This document shows positions 43,937-53,687 of a DNA stretch of 64,000 nucleotides, piece after piece (within the stretch, counting starts at the first letter, position 1; each line of letters begins with the position of its first letter). Source of the DNA: Morganella morganii (GTDB lineage: Bacteria; Pseudomonadota; Gammaproteobacteria; Enterobacterales; Enterobacteriaceae); the NCBI RefSeq assembly GCF_019402645.1, contig NZ_VKKS01000001.1:1550970-1614969 (forward strand). The letters are read 5' to 3'. The position numbers were made by a program, and so were the translations under genes. Below the pieces are notes generated by a model. The model did not search any database, had not been told where the DNA came from, and worked only from the letters and a program-made list of their open reading frames with translations.

Positions 43937-46692
43937 TATTTATTCCCCCATATAAAATGATTGCCAAGTGGGTTTGTGTATATATCAACGCCACTATCCC
44001 GGATAAGTTCATTATTTTTACGCTTCTCAGCAGCATCCTTAAGGTTTTGTTTGCGCTCTTCCATCACTTCGCGGTACATCGGTGATGTTGCCTGATCTGG
44101 CTTAAAGCGAACCAATTGCCCGTTATCACCATAGTACGGGAGGTAAATTGGTACATCGTCACTACCAGTTTGTTTAACCATTACGCCATAACTAAGATCA
44201 CGTGGAGTAACAGCATCCGGTACCAGAACGATTTCTGCATCTTCCGGCAGCCCGCCAAATACTTTTGATGCCAGCTGTTTTTTATCCTCTTCCCACTGCC
44301 CTTGAATCCAATTACCTGCACCAGATGACGTAATGCCATAAGCAGCTTCCGGCGCGTATTTCATTATTTCTTCTTTGCCGTTTACCGAGGTGACACCCCA
44401 GGTCTTTTTCACCTGTGCATCAGTCATTTTCTGAGCCAGTTTTGCGTCACCACCGGTTTCGGCAAAGTTGGCATCATAAAGCGTCTGGTAATCCCGCAGG
44501 TATTCACGGTTATTGATACCCGGTTTATCCGCGCCCGGGGATGAGAACCCGCCAAGCGTATAGAAGTTATTGATATTTGCCTGTGCCGCTTTATCTCGGC
44601 CTTTCATGTAATCCTTATCACGCACCTGTGCTGCGATCATCTGCTTAGTACGGTCATCCTGCTCATAAGTCATTCGGTACGCTGTTTCGACTGCCTTATC
44701 TTCAGGCATTCCGGCGCGGTTAAGTTCGTACACTTTGGTGTAATAGGCCATGGTTGAGGACGGCATATCAGTTGCTGCTGCCGGGTTATTATCAAAAATC
44801 TGCCCGTACATTTTGGCAATCGGCAGAACCACCTCGGGATCCTTGGATGTTGCGCCGGTATTGAAGATAGTTTTTACCTGAGACGGAATAATGCCGGTGC
44901 GCGAGGAAAGTTCAGCAACGGCATTCAGGCTGTTTTCATCACGCAGACTGAAACCGGATTGTAGGTTTTTCTCGAAATAGTTATCTGCTGTCTCCTGATT
45001 GTTTTTGTCGGTCGGATCCAACGGGAAGTTATTCTGTATGGAAAGCTCCAGGCGGTTTGCGGAAAAGGTTTTCTCCTGTGCCTTAATGTTGCTGTCAACG
45101 AATTTACCGAAACGCTCCCAGCGCTGCATGCTGCTGGCATAATTAGGTTGTGACGGGTCTGGCTTTATCTGCTCCAACAATGAACGTTGAGCCTGTGACG
45201 TCATATCTTTTGCTGCTGAAATAAGCCCGGCATAGCGTTTTGCCTCCTGCATATCAGTCAGCATCCTAGTACCTTTGTCGTAGCCAAATGCCGCCATGAC
45301 TTCACCCGCTGACGGTGCGCCGGGTGCATCCAGTCCGTTCTCCCACGCAGTGTAGGCATCTGCCATTCGGGTGCCGAGTTCTTCCTGTGCTTTTTGCTGG
45401 CGCTGTTTATCCATCTGCTCAGCCTGGCGCAGATATTTCGCCTGGTCTGATTGGTCGAGCGCATCAAATGCCGCTGATCCGGTAAGCCGCTTAGGTGCCT
45501 GCTCTGACTGCGGTAAATCCACCAGCCCCAGCGCAGCCTGAATACCGTTCGAGATATCATCACCAGCGATTTTATTAAACTCACCCTGCCCGTTCTCTTT
45601 AATCATGATCGCCATTGAAAGGCGTGTCAGTGTGTTCAGATCCGTTAAATCAAGGCGGGCGTCACGCGGGACATTGAGATATTCAGAGACAAATTTAATA
45701 TACCCCTCAGTGTCATTATCATCTTCCGGCGGTGCCCAGCGGGTGATTATCTGTTCCGGCGTGACATATCCCTGACGGGCATATGACAGCAGGTTACGCC
45801 CGGTAGCCCGGATGCCGTGCGCCGGTGTAGCGAAGATGACGAAAGCGCCGTCATTACCTGTCTGGCCTACCCATACATCTTTTGATTTACGAATGTTACC
45901 GGGGTTGTTGTTGCGGACGCCCCGGGCGTTGCCGGATCCATCTGACACGGCAGCACCTGACGGCATTTCACCGCTGACACGAACAGCACCACCAAGGCTG
46001 GACGGTTCACCGTTCTGCTGCATGAACTGCACATAGTCCGCACCGATCTGGTTTTCAATGGCTTTGCGGGCAGTGCTGGTTTTAAACTCCTGCTTTTTAG
46101 CCAGGATCTGCTCATCACTCCAGCCGTGGGACAGGCCGAATTCCTCTATCTGCTGAAACACCTGCTTATTGATTGAGACATACGCCTGATTATCACCGTA
46201 CTGCGTGGCGGCTGTTTCCGCATTCAGCGTCAGCGTAGACTGGAACTGATCTGTTTCGTATGACTGAATCTGCCCCATCTCATGCTTATTCGCCTGACTG
46301 CCGAACTGCAAGCGCATTTCCTGCGCCTGCTGCATGAAGTGTCCGCGCGCATTATCATCCGGCAGTGTGGCCGCAATCTCTCCGGCGAAAGAATCAAACT
46401 GATTCTGGTACTCTGCCGCCTTACCTATGGCGTTTTTACCCTGCTGTGCCAGCAGGCCATTCTGCGGATCGGTCATCAGTTCGTTGGCTTTCTGGCGCAG
46501 CTGTAACGCAGCATCCTGTGACAACGCCACATTGGCGCGCTGCTTTGCCTCAGCAAAAGCATTGATATACTGATCACCGGCCTGTGCCAGCCCGGCACCG
46601 AAGTGTTCAGGTGATGACTGTGCGCTGAATCCGTTGGCTGGCAACGGGCTGCTGCTGACCTGTCTTTCGTTATAGGTTGGTACTGTCGGCAT
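43936..46692 (-). CDS. Virion protein with lysozyme-like (P5-type) domain
   Basis: A 918-residue ejection protein. Residues about 258-345 carry the structural-protein-P5/lytic-transglycosylase-like motif (RGVRNNNPGNIR, then FATPAHGIRA, then YVTPEQIITRWAPPEDND). This implies local peptidoglycan cutting during infection. The rest is helical with many Gln. Typical internal virion protein of podoviruses. Confidence 0.75.
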   Translation of the reverse strand: MPTVPTYNERQVSSSPLPANGFSAQSSPEHFGAGLAQAGDQYINAFAEAKQRANVALSQDAALQLRQKANELMTDPQNGLLAQQGKNAIGKAAEYQNQFDSFAGEIAATLPDDNARGHFMQQAQEMRLQFGSQANKHEMGQIQSYETDQFQSTLTLNAETAATQYGDNQAYVSINKQVFQQIEEFGLSHGWSDEQILAKKQEFKTSTARKAIENQIGADYVQFMQQNGEPSSLGGAVRVSGEMPSGAAVSDGSGNARGVRNNNPGNIRKSKDVWVGQTGNDGAFVIFATPAHGIRATGRNLLSYARQGYVTPEQIITRWAPPEDDNDTEGYIKFVSEYLNVPRDARLDLTDLNTLTRLSMAIMIKENGQGEFNKIAGDDISNGIQAALGLVDLPQSEQAPKRLTGSAAFDALDQSDQAKYLRQAEQMDKQRQQKAQEELGTRMADAYTAWENGLDAPGAPSAGEVMAAFGYDKGTRMLTDMQEAKRYAGLISAAKDMTSQAQRSLLEQIKPDPSQPNYASSMQRWERFGKFVDSNIKAQEKTFSANRLELSIQNNFPLDPTDKNNQETADNYFEKNLQSGFSLRDENSLNAVAELSSRTGIIPSQVKTIFNTGATSKDPEVVLPIAKMYGQIFDNNPAAATDMPSSTMAYYTKVYELNRAGMPEDKAVETAYRMTYEQDDRTKQMIAAQVRDKDYMKGRDKAAQANINNFYTLGGFSSPGADKPGINNREYLRDYQTLYDANFAETGGDAKLAQKMTDAQVKKTWGVTSVNGKEEIMKYAPEAAYGITSSGAGNWIQGQWEEDKKQLASKVFGGLPEDAEIVLVPDAVTPRDLSYGVMVKQTGSDDVPIYLPYYGDNGQLVRFKPDQATSPMYREVMEERKQNLKDAAEKRKNNELIRDSGVDIYTNPLGNHFIWGNK

Positions 46693-46703
46693 AGCGCCCT
46701 CCG

Positions 46704-47276
46704 TTAAAAGAATCGTCCGTAATTGCCGGTCTGGCGGGTCACGTCAAACAGGTTTGATCCGGTCCCTGATGCGGCTTTAGTTGCACCGGATCCGAAAATA
46801 CTGCCGGTACCGCCTGCCACTTTGTACGCACCCCACGCATTAAGCGGCGTGGTCAGTATCGTGCCGATTGCACCGATATTGCCCTGACGGCGTGACATCT
46901 TCGCATTGAGCCGGTCATTAGCCGCCTGCAACTTATAGCCGTATGCTTCGCGGGAAGCGTTGTTCATCACGGTGAGAGCATCCAGTTCACCCATGGCCGC
47001 AGTATCGCCGAAGATATCCAGCGCACCACCGGCACCGAGGTCAACACCATTGGCCGACATGGTGGCCGCCTGAGTTCCTGCCAATTGTCGCGCACGGGAA
47101 CGCTGTTTTGCGGCCTCAGCATTACCACGGTTAATGGAATCATCCGCTGCCGCCTCATTCAGTTTGGCATTCTGGTTTGCAACGTCAGCGTTGAATTTAC
47201 CGGACTGATACTGGCTATATGCCTGCATTGCGCCGGTGCCTATTGCGGCGGCCGCCAGCATGGTTGGTTCGCACAT
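46704..47276 (-). CDS. Internal virion protein (T7 gp14-like)
   Basis: A 190-residue Ala/Gly/Asn-rich protein. It begins with a hydrophobic MLAAAAIGTGAMQAYSQYQS, has a helical middle (NRGNAEAAKQRSRARQLAG) and a Gly-rich C terminus. The size and position before the two large ejection proteins fit the smallest ejection protein. Overlaps the upstream gene by one base. Confidence 0.65.
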   Translation of the reverse strand: MCEPTMLAAAAIGTGAMQAYSQYQSGKFNADVANQNAKLNEAAADDSINRGNAEAAKQRSRARQLAGTQAATMSANGVDLGAGGALDIFGDTAAMGELDALTVMNNASREAYGYKLQAANDRLNAKMSRRQGNIGAIGTILTTPLNAWGAYKVAGGTGSIFGSGATKAASGTGSNLFDVTRQTGNYGRFF

Positions 47277-47740
47277 TATTTCGCCCTCATGGTGAAGTGA
47301 TGGAAAGGCAGTTTCATTAAGCCAATAGGTTCCGCCGGTTCCAGACGGAAACCCAGCCAGTGAAGCCAGGCTTTTGCAACGTGGTTACGCGCATCCACAT
47401 AGTTTTCCAGCACCGGATAGATCGACAGCATGGCTTTCAGTACCGGTTTGCAGCGGCGCAGGAATATCTTCTGATGTGTTTCAAGGTGAGATGAACTCAC
47501 CAGCCACGGGATCCCCACGCCGCTCAGGATAGACCCCGGAGCCACACCGAATATTGTAACGACCTGACCATCAATCAGACCAGACCACGCCTTTGTCGAA
47601 CAGGTAACACCACGGGTAAGAACCTGCTCTGCCGTCTGACCGGAGAATGCCGCAAACTCATCGTGATCAGCCTGACGGACATAAGGCAGAAACTGCTGAA
47701 TATGCTCAACAGTTGCCGGGATAATCTGTACGTGTGCCAT
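47276..47740 (-). CDS. Phage Gp13-like protein (DUF2833, acetyltransferase fold)
   Basis: A 154-residue protein with GNAT-like features (IIPATVEHIQQFLPYVRQAD at the start and AWLHWLGFRLEP near the end), matching the T7 gp13/DUF2833 family. The role is virion assembly or unknown. Located between tail and ejection genes. Confidence 0.7.
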   Translation of the reverse strand: MAHVQIIPATVEHIQQFLPYVRQADHDEFAAFSGQTAEQVLTRGVTCSTKAWSGLIDGQVVTIFGVAPGSILSGVGIPWLVSSSHLETHQKIFLRRCKPVLKAMLSIYPVLENYVDARNHVAKAWLHWLGFRLEPAEPIGLMKLPFHHFTMRAK

Positions 47741-47743
47741 CGG

Positions 47744-50206
47744 TTAAAACCCTCCGACATCAAGACGCGGGATAACCGCAAGGATGGACAGCGGCAGCGG
47801 ATCCTCCTGCCGGATAAAGACGCGCCCGTTTTTGCTCCAGTTGGAGTCCAGATTGATTTCCACAATGCCGGTCGCGTCATCAACAGGATTGTCGTAATAC
47901 TCAAACTCACGCTGTGGATATTCATACAGATGGTCTTTGTCGGTACCGGCCCACACGCCACGGCTGGAATTAACGATAAGACTTGCGACTTTCACCAGTT
48001 TCTTTTTATCCAGCAGCGTTTCCTGTCCGTTAATGTGGATGTCCAACGTTTCCAGTTCGCTGGTTACCGGCAGACCGATATGCACCACCACAGACGGCGT
48101 GTCGATTTCCACCCGCTCACCGGAGACAACAACCGGCGGCGCAACATTGGCATCAGCCAGCACATTCACGTTTTTTCCTTCCAGGTGCCCGATACCGGTA
48201 AAGAATTTACGGGCAAAGCCCCATGCCTCAATCATCGTGCTGCGTAGCGCTGGTGGCACATTACGGTTAGGTGACACTGTAACTTCTTTGCTATTAATGA
48301 CTTCAACAATGCGGCATTTCAGTATTTTATGCTCATCATCCTCGGTGTAATCGATGTGGATCTCATTACCGATGTCGCTCTCTTTGAACACGTTGTCAGC
48401 CAGCACAGACAGGCGGTACTCTTCCTGATACGGCCAGTCACCATCACCGCCGGTAATAACAACCGTTTTATCCGGATCCGCATTACGCCCGTCATAACTC
48501 AGGCCGGAGTCCACAAAGAACGCATCTTCCGTCCGGGTGAATAACCTGCTCGCCAGGCGCTCGACATAACGGACCGTCTTTTTACCGACCCTGCGCTTCA
48601 CCACAAAGTACACCGCGTCTTCCGTGCCCTCGCTGATGGTACAGACAGATTCAAATTCACCGTCAGTATGCTGAGGCGCCCAGGCAAAAACCTGTTGTTC
48701 GCGCAGATAGGTTAACGCCAGCAGTTCGCCATCGTCCCGGACACACCAGGCAACGGAGTAAGGAACAGTCGAGAAAGCCCAGTCAACAATCTGGTGCTTC
48801 TGGAACAGATGGTTGGCGAGAATGGTTAAGTCTGTGCCCTGATACCCGTCCACATCGAATGAATACGCCAGGTCACGGACAGCACTGCCTTTTTCCTGCA
48901 CGTACAGCGCAATGTTCGCCACGGCAATCGGCGGCAGATTGCCGGATCCGTTGGCACCCTGTGACGACATAGCGAAACTGGCCGGGGTGAGTACCTTATT
49001 CTGATCACCGGTAACCTGATACTCTCCGCCGGAGGTCAGCGCCACCAGCGAACCAACGTCAATCAGGTGACGGATTTCATTCACCTGCCGCCCGGCATAG
49101 GTGTAGATAATGCGGTCATCATCCTGAATCGGGTTGCTGCGCCCAAAGTCTTTATAATCGCCGCTGCGGCTGGCCCATATGGTTTGTGGTTGTGAACGGG
49201 ATCCGGCAAAGAACAGGCGTTGCTGGTAATAGGTTACGGTGCCCGGATAACCCAGCTCTTTATTCCAGGCTGCCCGCGCCCATTTGTGGCTGGCATTGGC
49301 CTGTGTGACAGCGTTGGACGGCAGATAAGAAATGACTTTCCCGGTAGCGGTTTTACCGTCACTGCCGACAGACTCAATTTTGACAATACCGAACCCGCTG
49401 TGAAGATATTCCCACTGGATACCGGTGTCGCCACCCCATCCGTCCCAGCTCATTCCCTCGGTATGAGACGGGCGCAGCGATCCGGTTTTACCCGCGGTAT
49501 TGGCACGGTAATAATGACTGCCGGCGCGGCGCTGATCGTTAACTGCGGTGTCTTTATCTGTCTCCCATACCGGCACCTCATCAACCGCGCGCTGTTCCAG
49601 GTAAAACTGTTTACCCACCTGTTCACTGCCGAAGATATTATGTGTCGCTGTCAGCGTTACTGTGCCGGTACTGGTGCTGGCGTACACTTTGATAGCCTTA
49701 TCGGTGTTAATATCTTCAAACGGGCCGTTCTTTGTCTCCACTTCCACCAGCCGCCAGTCATCGTGATCGTAGCGCTGTAATTCCATCGGCGGGTGATCGG
49801 TGTGAACGATGGTCATTACGTCTGCAGACTGCGTGAATTTCAGCTTAAACAGTTCAGATTCTGTATACGGTGTCGCCAGTTCAAACACTTCACCTTTGTG
49901 CTCACCATCGGCATACAGCACCTGCCCGCCGTCTTTGAACACGCGGATATACCGATCACCGAACTCCAGCGCATAGGTTTGCACCGTGCTGAACTGGAAC
50001 GGGATCAGGCGGCATTTCTTGTCACCGTATTTAGCCGCGGCAATGAAACGGGTCCCCGGGCGGTTTTCTGCCCCGCCGTACTGCCGGACAATGAAATTAC
50101 GGCACTTACGCAATGCTGTAGCGTACTTCGCCATGTCGACGCGCCCGTATAAGCTCGGGGCGATTTCGCCGCCGGAGAATGACGGCTGAATAATACTGTA
50201 GGCCAT
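47744..50206 (-). CDS. Tail tubular protein B-like (tail nozzle)
   Basis: An 820-residue beta-rich protein with the typical N terminus (SIIQPSFSGGEIAPSLYGRV and CRNFIVRQYGGAENRPGT). This family forms the distal tail tube in short-tailed phages. Its ATG overlaps the stop of tail tubular protein A by one base. Confidence 0.8.
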   Translation of the reverse strand: MAYSIIQPSFSGGEIAPSLYGRVDMAKYATALRKCRNFIVRQYGGAENRPGTRFIAAAKYGDKKCRLIPFQFSTVQTYALEFGDRYIRVFKDGGQVLYADGEHKGEVFELATPYTESELFKLKFTQSADVMTIVHTDHPPMELQRYDHDDWRLVEVETKNGPFEDINTDKAIKVYASTSTGTVTLTATHNIFGSEQVGKQFYLEQRAVDEVPVWETDKDTAVNDQRRAGSHYYRANTAGKTGSLRPSHTEGMSWDGWGGDTGIQWEYLHSGFGIVKIESVGSDGKTATGKVISYLPSNAVTQANASHKWARAAWNKELGYPGTVTYYQQRLFFAGSRSQPQTIWASRSGDYKDFGRSNPIQDDDRIIYTYAGRQVNEIRHLIDVGSLVALTSGGEYQVTGDQNKVLTPASFAMSSQGANGSGNLPPIAVANIALYVQEKGSAVRDLAYSFDVDGYQGTDLTILANHLFQKHQIVDWAFSTVPYSVAWCVRDDGELLALTYLREQQVFAWAPQHTDGEFESVCTISEGTEDAVYFVVKRRVGKKTVRYVERLASRLFTRTEDAFFVDSGLSYDGRNADPDKTVVITGGDGDWPYQEEYRLSVLADNVFKESDIGNEIHIDYTEDDEHKILKCRIVEVINSKEVTVSPNRNVPPALRSTMIEAWGFARKFFTGIGHLEGKNVNVLADANVAPPVVVSGERVEIDTPSVVVHIGLPVTSELETLDIHINGQETLLDKKKLVKVASLIVNSSRGVWAGTDKDHLYEYPQREFEYYDNPVDDATGIVEINLDSNWSKNGRVFIRQEDPLPLSILAVIPRLDVGGF

Positions 50207-50811
50207 TACGATAACCTCGCTGCGGTAAACTCATCCATGTAATCGACCGGCTCTGATGATTCCCCCAGGGAGTGAGCCGCCGCACCGGCGATCGTCATCT
50301 GGTAAAGTTGCAGAGCCTCATTACCGATACCGGCATTCGATGCCAGAGGCCGCGCCAGTTCAGCAGCCAGACGCCACGCCAGCGCATCTTTAAACAGCGC
50401 GTCATACATGTTGACGTCTGTCACGCGGGCTGTGTATTGCAGCCACGCCTCAGGCTGATCGGTATAAATCAGTTTCCCGGTTCCGTCCTCATCAGCACCG
50501 ACCTGAAAATGAATCGCGGTATCAGGACGGTGATATTTTTCACCGGGACGGATAATCGTAATAGCTTTCATACAGTCCGTCGGGTAGCGGTAGGCATATT
50601 TCCATTCCGGCGGCGGATTACCGGTATCGGCCAGCGCCACGCGCTTCACAGCAAAGTTCCATGGGAAGTCTGACAGCACCGCGTCACGGCACTGCTCATA
50701 GTGCAGGCTGCACTGATTGGCCTCTTTACTGGCCTCAGTCATACTGTTGATAGATCGGCTGTTACCGATGCGACTGAGCGCGATATTGCAGATTTCGATT
50801 TCTGATGCCAC
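50206..50811 (-). CDS. Tail tubular protein A-like adaptor
   Basis: A 201-residue protein opening EIEICNIALSRIGNSRSINS, with EQCRDAVLSDFPWNFA and Tyr-rich RYPTDC motifs that mark the T7 gp11-type connector between portal and nozzle. It is followed directly by tail tubular protein B. Confidence 0.8.
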   Translation of the reverse strand: MASEIEICNIALSRIGNSRSINSMTEASKEANQCSLHYEQCRDAVLSDFPWNFAVKRVALADTGNPPPEWKYAYRYPTDCMKAITIIRPGEKYHRPDTAIHFQVGADEDGTGKLIYTDQPEAWLQYTARVTDVNMYDALFKDALAWRLAAELARPLASNAGIGNEALQLYQMTIAGAAAHSLGESSEPVDYMDEFTAARLS

Positions 50812-50877
50812 TGTGATTTCTCCCCGTATCTGTACAGAAAAAGAAAAAGGGGCTTTCGCCCCCTTTTGAATCGGGGG

Positions 50878-51216
50878 TTAAACCCCAAGCTCTTTGCGTT
50901 TCGCATCGATATCGGCGCTGAGTTTTTCGGCACCGGCATTGTGATGCGGTTTCTTACCAAATAACTGCTGGTACTGATCCTGCAACGCGGTTAATTCATT
51001 ATCCGCCCCGCCATCGCCGCCGGAGGTTTCGGTACCACCACCGTCACCACTGTGATTATCGTCACCGGTATTGGCATCTTCATTCACCGTTCCACGCTCA
51101 CCTGTTTCAATCAGTTGCAGGTTACTTCCAGCCATACCGGTGAACTCAACTTCCTCACCGGGATAAAGCAGGCGGCCATTGATAAAGGATTTCTTCTTAA
51201 CTATGTATCGTGACAT
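50878..51216 (-). CDS. Small structural protein, possible capsid staple
   Basis: A 112-residue protein. The basic N-terminal part (SRYIVKKKSFINGRLLYPGE) precedes a Gly/Asp/Thr-rich flexible linker (about residues 50-75) and a helical C terminus. Size and place just after the cement protein recall epsilon15 gp10, the capsid staple. That is positional inference. A CGTGACATGTCAC palindrome covers its start. Confidence 0.55.
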   Translation of the reverse strand: MSRYIVKKKSFINGRLLYPGEEVEFTGMAGSNLQLIETGERGTVNEDANTGDDNHSGDGGGTETSGGDGGADNELTALQDQYQQLFGKKPHHNAGAEKLSADIDAKRKELGV

Positions 51217-51224
51217 GTCACACC

Positions 51225-51656
51225 TTAATTGCTGACAGCTTCATAGACCGGATGAGCATCCACATTCAGGATAATGCCTGCTGTGAACTTACCCGCTGTT
51301 AACGGGCCATCACCCACGATGTACTGGAGGCGCAGAAACTTAAGGCTGCCCTGCGGCACTTTAGTAACAATGCGCTTACCGGCATTCAGTGATGCAATCG
51401 GCATAGCCTCAGACAGAAAAATAGCCTTAGCATCGGAGAATGCCTTATCAGATGCAGTTTCAAGTTTGATCTGCACCGTGGCATCACCGGCGGCTTTGGC
51501 CTGCTCTGTCACCTGTGCGAACAGTTCCAGCGGCTCACCGATACCGATATCACGGAAATCATTACGCAGCGGGCCGAGGTCGATAATGCCGGTACCGGCT
51601 GCTGATGCAGTAACCGCCTGATCGACGGAGAACATCGTTTCTTTATCTAAAATCAT
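51225..51656 (-). CDS. Capsid cement protein (Bbp16-like)
   Basis: A 143-residue beta-rich protein, MILDKETMFSVDQAVTAS onwards, with TIIDLGPLRNDFRDIGIG-type motif; it resembles Bbp16 of Bordetella phage BPP-1, which stabilises the shell. I start at ATG 51656 (AGGGGTAA upstream) rather than 51704. Confidence 0.75.
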   Translation of the reverse strand: MILDKETMFSVDQAVTASAAGTGIIDLGPLRNDFRDIGIGEPLELFAQVTEQAKAAGDATVQIKLETASDKAFSDAKAIFLSEAMPIASLNAGKRIVTKVPQGSLKFLRLQYIVGDGPLTAGKFTAGIILNVDAHPVYEAVSN

Positions 51657-51710
51657 TGTGTTACCCCTGTTAAAAGGTTGCCGGAGGCTGATGCCGTCCG
51701 GCATACGCGG

Positions 51711-52691
51711 TTACTGAACCTGACTTTCGGTAGTCAGAATGGAATCGACGCGGCGCACCGGGATCTCATCGAACGACACGACTTTCTTCCCTGCCACTTC
51801 CTGCATGGAGATATTGACGTTCTTGGAGTTTTTAATCTGACGGCGCATCCAGCTGCGGATAGCCTGGTTGCAGTAGATTGCCGGGCGACCCATTGCGAGG
51901 TTAGGGATCTTCTCAATCGCCTGAATCAGCAGATCAGGCAGGTCGAGCGAATCAGCGGCTTCCGGGTCTTTCTTCAGTTTGCTGATGTCGATATTGGCAA
52001 CGCGGACCACATAGCGCCAGTCACGGACAGTCAGGCCGTTTTTCCACTGGAAGTGGGTGCGATAACCTTCATACTTCCCGCCGTTCTCATCTTCCAGCGT
52101 CACCTGGCCTTTGTGCTCCTGCTGCAAACCAGCTTTAGAGCCTTTCGGGAACAGGCCGTGTACAGTATTTTCACCCCATACCACCAACCAGATAGAGGTC
52201 AGATTGCTGCCGGTACCACCGGCATCAATGATGTTTACCCCGTTCTTAGCGTCCAGACTGTTAAAACGGGCAGACAGCCCCGTAAAACGCTGCGGGTGTA
52301 CCGTGGTATCACCGTAGATAAGTGTTTCTGCCATTTCCTGGTTCATCGACTCCAGAAACGCCAGTGACTCAGAGAGTAAGAACTCAGCAGTCTGTCCGTT
52401 CAGATCAGCCAGGTCTTTATCCACTTCGGAATACGTTTCCAGCATCCCGACCGTATCAGTAACCTGTGCGGTGGTTGATTTACTTGGCGGCACACCATAG
52501 TTCAGCATGCGCCACGTTGCTGACGGCAGGCCGGTACGCACTGTAGTGCGATGACCGGTTGCCTGATTCGCTTCGACAAAAAGCATATCGTCGAGGATCT
52601 CGTTGGTCTGATTCAGCAGTTCGACAATTTTTGCCTGTTTGCTGTCAGGGCCTTGTCGTTTAGCCCAGTCAAGTAGCGTAAGTGCTGGCAT
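51711..52691 (-). CDS. Major capsid protein
   Basis: A 326-residue HK97-fold candidate of the epsilon15/BPP-1 type, beginning MPALTLLDWAKRQGPDSKQA. It has the E-loop-like region TTVRTGLPSATWRMLNYGVP and a beta-rich C terminus. It is flanked by scaffold and cement genes as expected. Confidence 0.85.
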   Translation of the reverse strand: MPALTLLDWAKRQGPDSKQAKIVELLNQTNEILDDMLFVEANQATGHRTTVRTGLPSATWRMLNYGVPPSKSTTAQVTDTVGMLETYSEVDKDLADLNGQTAEFLLSESLAFLESMNQEMAETLIYGDTTVHPQRFTGLSARFNSLDAKNGVNIIDAGGTGSNLTSIWLVVWGENTVHGLFPKGSKAGLQQEHKGQVTLEDENGGKYEGYRTHFQWKNGLTVRDWRYVVRVANIDISKLKKDPEAADSLDLPDLLIQAIEKIPNLAMGRPAIYCNQAIRSWMRRQIKNSKNVNISMQEVAGKKVVSFDEIPVRRVDSILTTESQVQ

Positions 52692-52704
52692 GGTTTCCCC
52701 TTAA

Positions 52705-53367
52705 TTATCCGAATAACACATCAGCGGCACTCTTCGCACCGCCGCTATTGCCAGTGACAAGACCGTCCTCTGACATGGCTTTGCCGATATTGGCAAAAAT
52801 ACGCACCAGCTCCGGGTGATTTCCGAGGCCGGTTTCAGTTAAATACTGTTTCAGCTCAGGTGAACCGAACTTATCCATGGCCTTTTGCGCTGCACCAATG
52901 GAAGCATCAGAGCCAAGATCTTTATCTGCCCTGACCTGCTCTGCCCATTGTTCAGACTGACGGCTCCACTGCTCATCAATCTGTTTCATGACATGAGGCA
53001 TAATCTTGCTGCCGTACACATCCACCAGCTTTTGCGCCTGCTCGTTGCTCAGGTTCAGCTCTTTGGCGATCGGCTCAAAGGATTTTACTGCTTCGGCATC
53101 CAGCTCCTGACCCTCTGCGACCTTAAATTCATACTTTTCCGGTGCCGCTACAGCGGGTTTACCGGGATCTGCTTTCGGGTCTTTGGCCGGTTGCTCAGTA
53201 CCTTTATCCTGCTCATTACCCGCAGGAGTACCGCCGTTATTCGCTGGTGGTGCATCTGTACCAGCCGGTGTGCCTGTTGTACCCGGAGCCGCTCCGCCAT
53301 TGTCACCACCCTCCGCGCTCTGCTCTTCACACAAGCGACGCATCATTAAGCGCTGCCATAAGTTCAT
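52705..53367 (-). CDS. Scaffolding-like protein
   Basis: A 220-residue acidic protein with a low-complexity Gly/Pro/Ala/Asn N-terminal third and a helical C-terminal part (KELNLSNEQAQKLVDVYGSK). Position immediately before the capsid gene and composition fit a scaffolding protein. The start overlaps the upstream stop (ATGA). Confidence 0.75.
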   Translation of the reverse strand: MNLWQRLMMRRLCEEQSAEGGDNGGAAPGTTGTPAGTDAPPANNGGTPAGNEQDKGTEQPAKDPKADPGKPAVAAPEKYEFKVAEGQELDAEAVKSFEPIAKELNLSNEQAQKLVDVYGSKIMPHVMKQIDEQWSRQSEQWAEQVRADKDLGSDASIGAAQKAMDKFGSPELKQYLTETGLGNHPELVRIFANIGKAMSEDGLVTGNSGGAKSAADVLFG

Positions 53368-53687
53368 GATTGTTTCTCCTGTTGTTTCGCGGCTTCATCA
53401 GCCATCAGTGCATAGAGTTCAGGGCAGACACGATGAAGCCCTTCAAACATCTGTAAACCAAAGTTACGGCAGCCCTCTTTAAAGGCTGTCAGATACGGAT
53501 CTGCTGAGAAAGATGAGCCAAACACATTGCTTTCACCCAGTAACCGCCACATAAACCGGCGGCCTTCCTCTGTTGACATAATCGATTTCAGGTCAGCATT
53601 AGCGCGCTTCTCCTGCTCACGATGCGCAATATCGCGTCCAGCCTGTTCCTGCGGAGTGAGCAGATAGGTTTCCTGTTCGTCTGTCAC
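53364..53687 (-). CDS. Bbp19-like phage protein
   Basis: A 107-residue helical protein whose core EEGRRFMWRLLGESNVFGSS followed by FEGLHRVCPELYALM is shared with the Bbp19-type domain of BPP-1-like phages. Its function is unknown. It lies between portal and scaffold genes with ATGA overlaps on both sides. Confidence 0.7.
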   Translation of the reverse strand: MTDEQETYLLTPQEQAGRDIAHREQEKRANADLKSIMSTEEGRRFMWRLLGESNVFGSSFSADPYLTAFKEGCRNFGLQMFEGLHRVCPELYALMADEAAKQQEKQS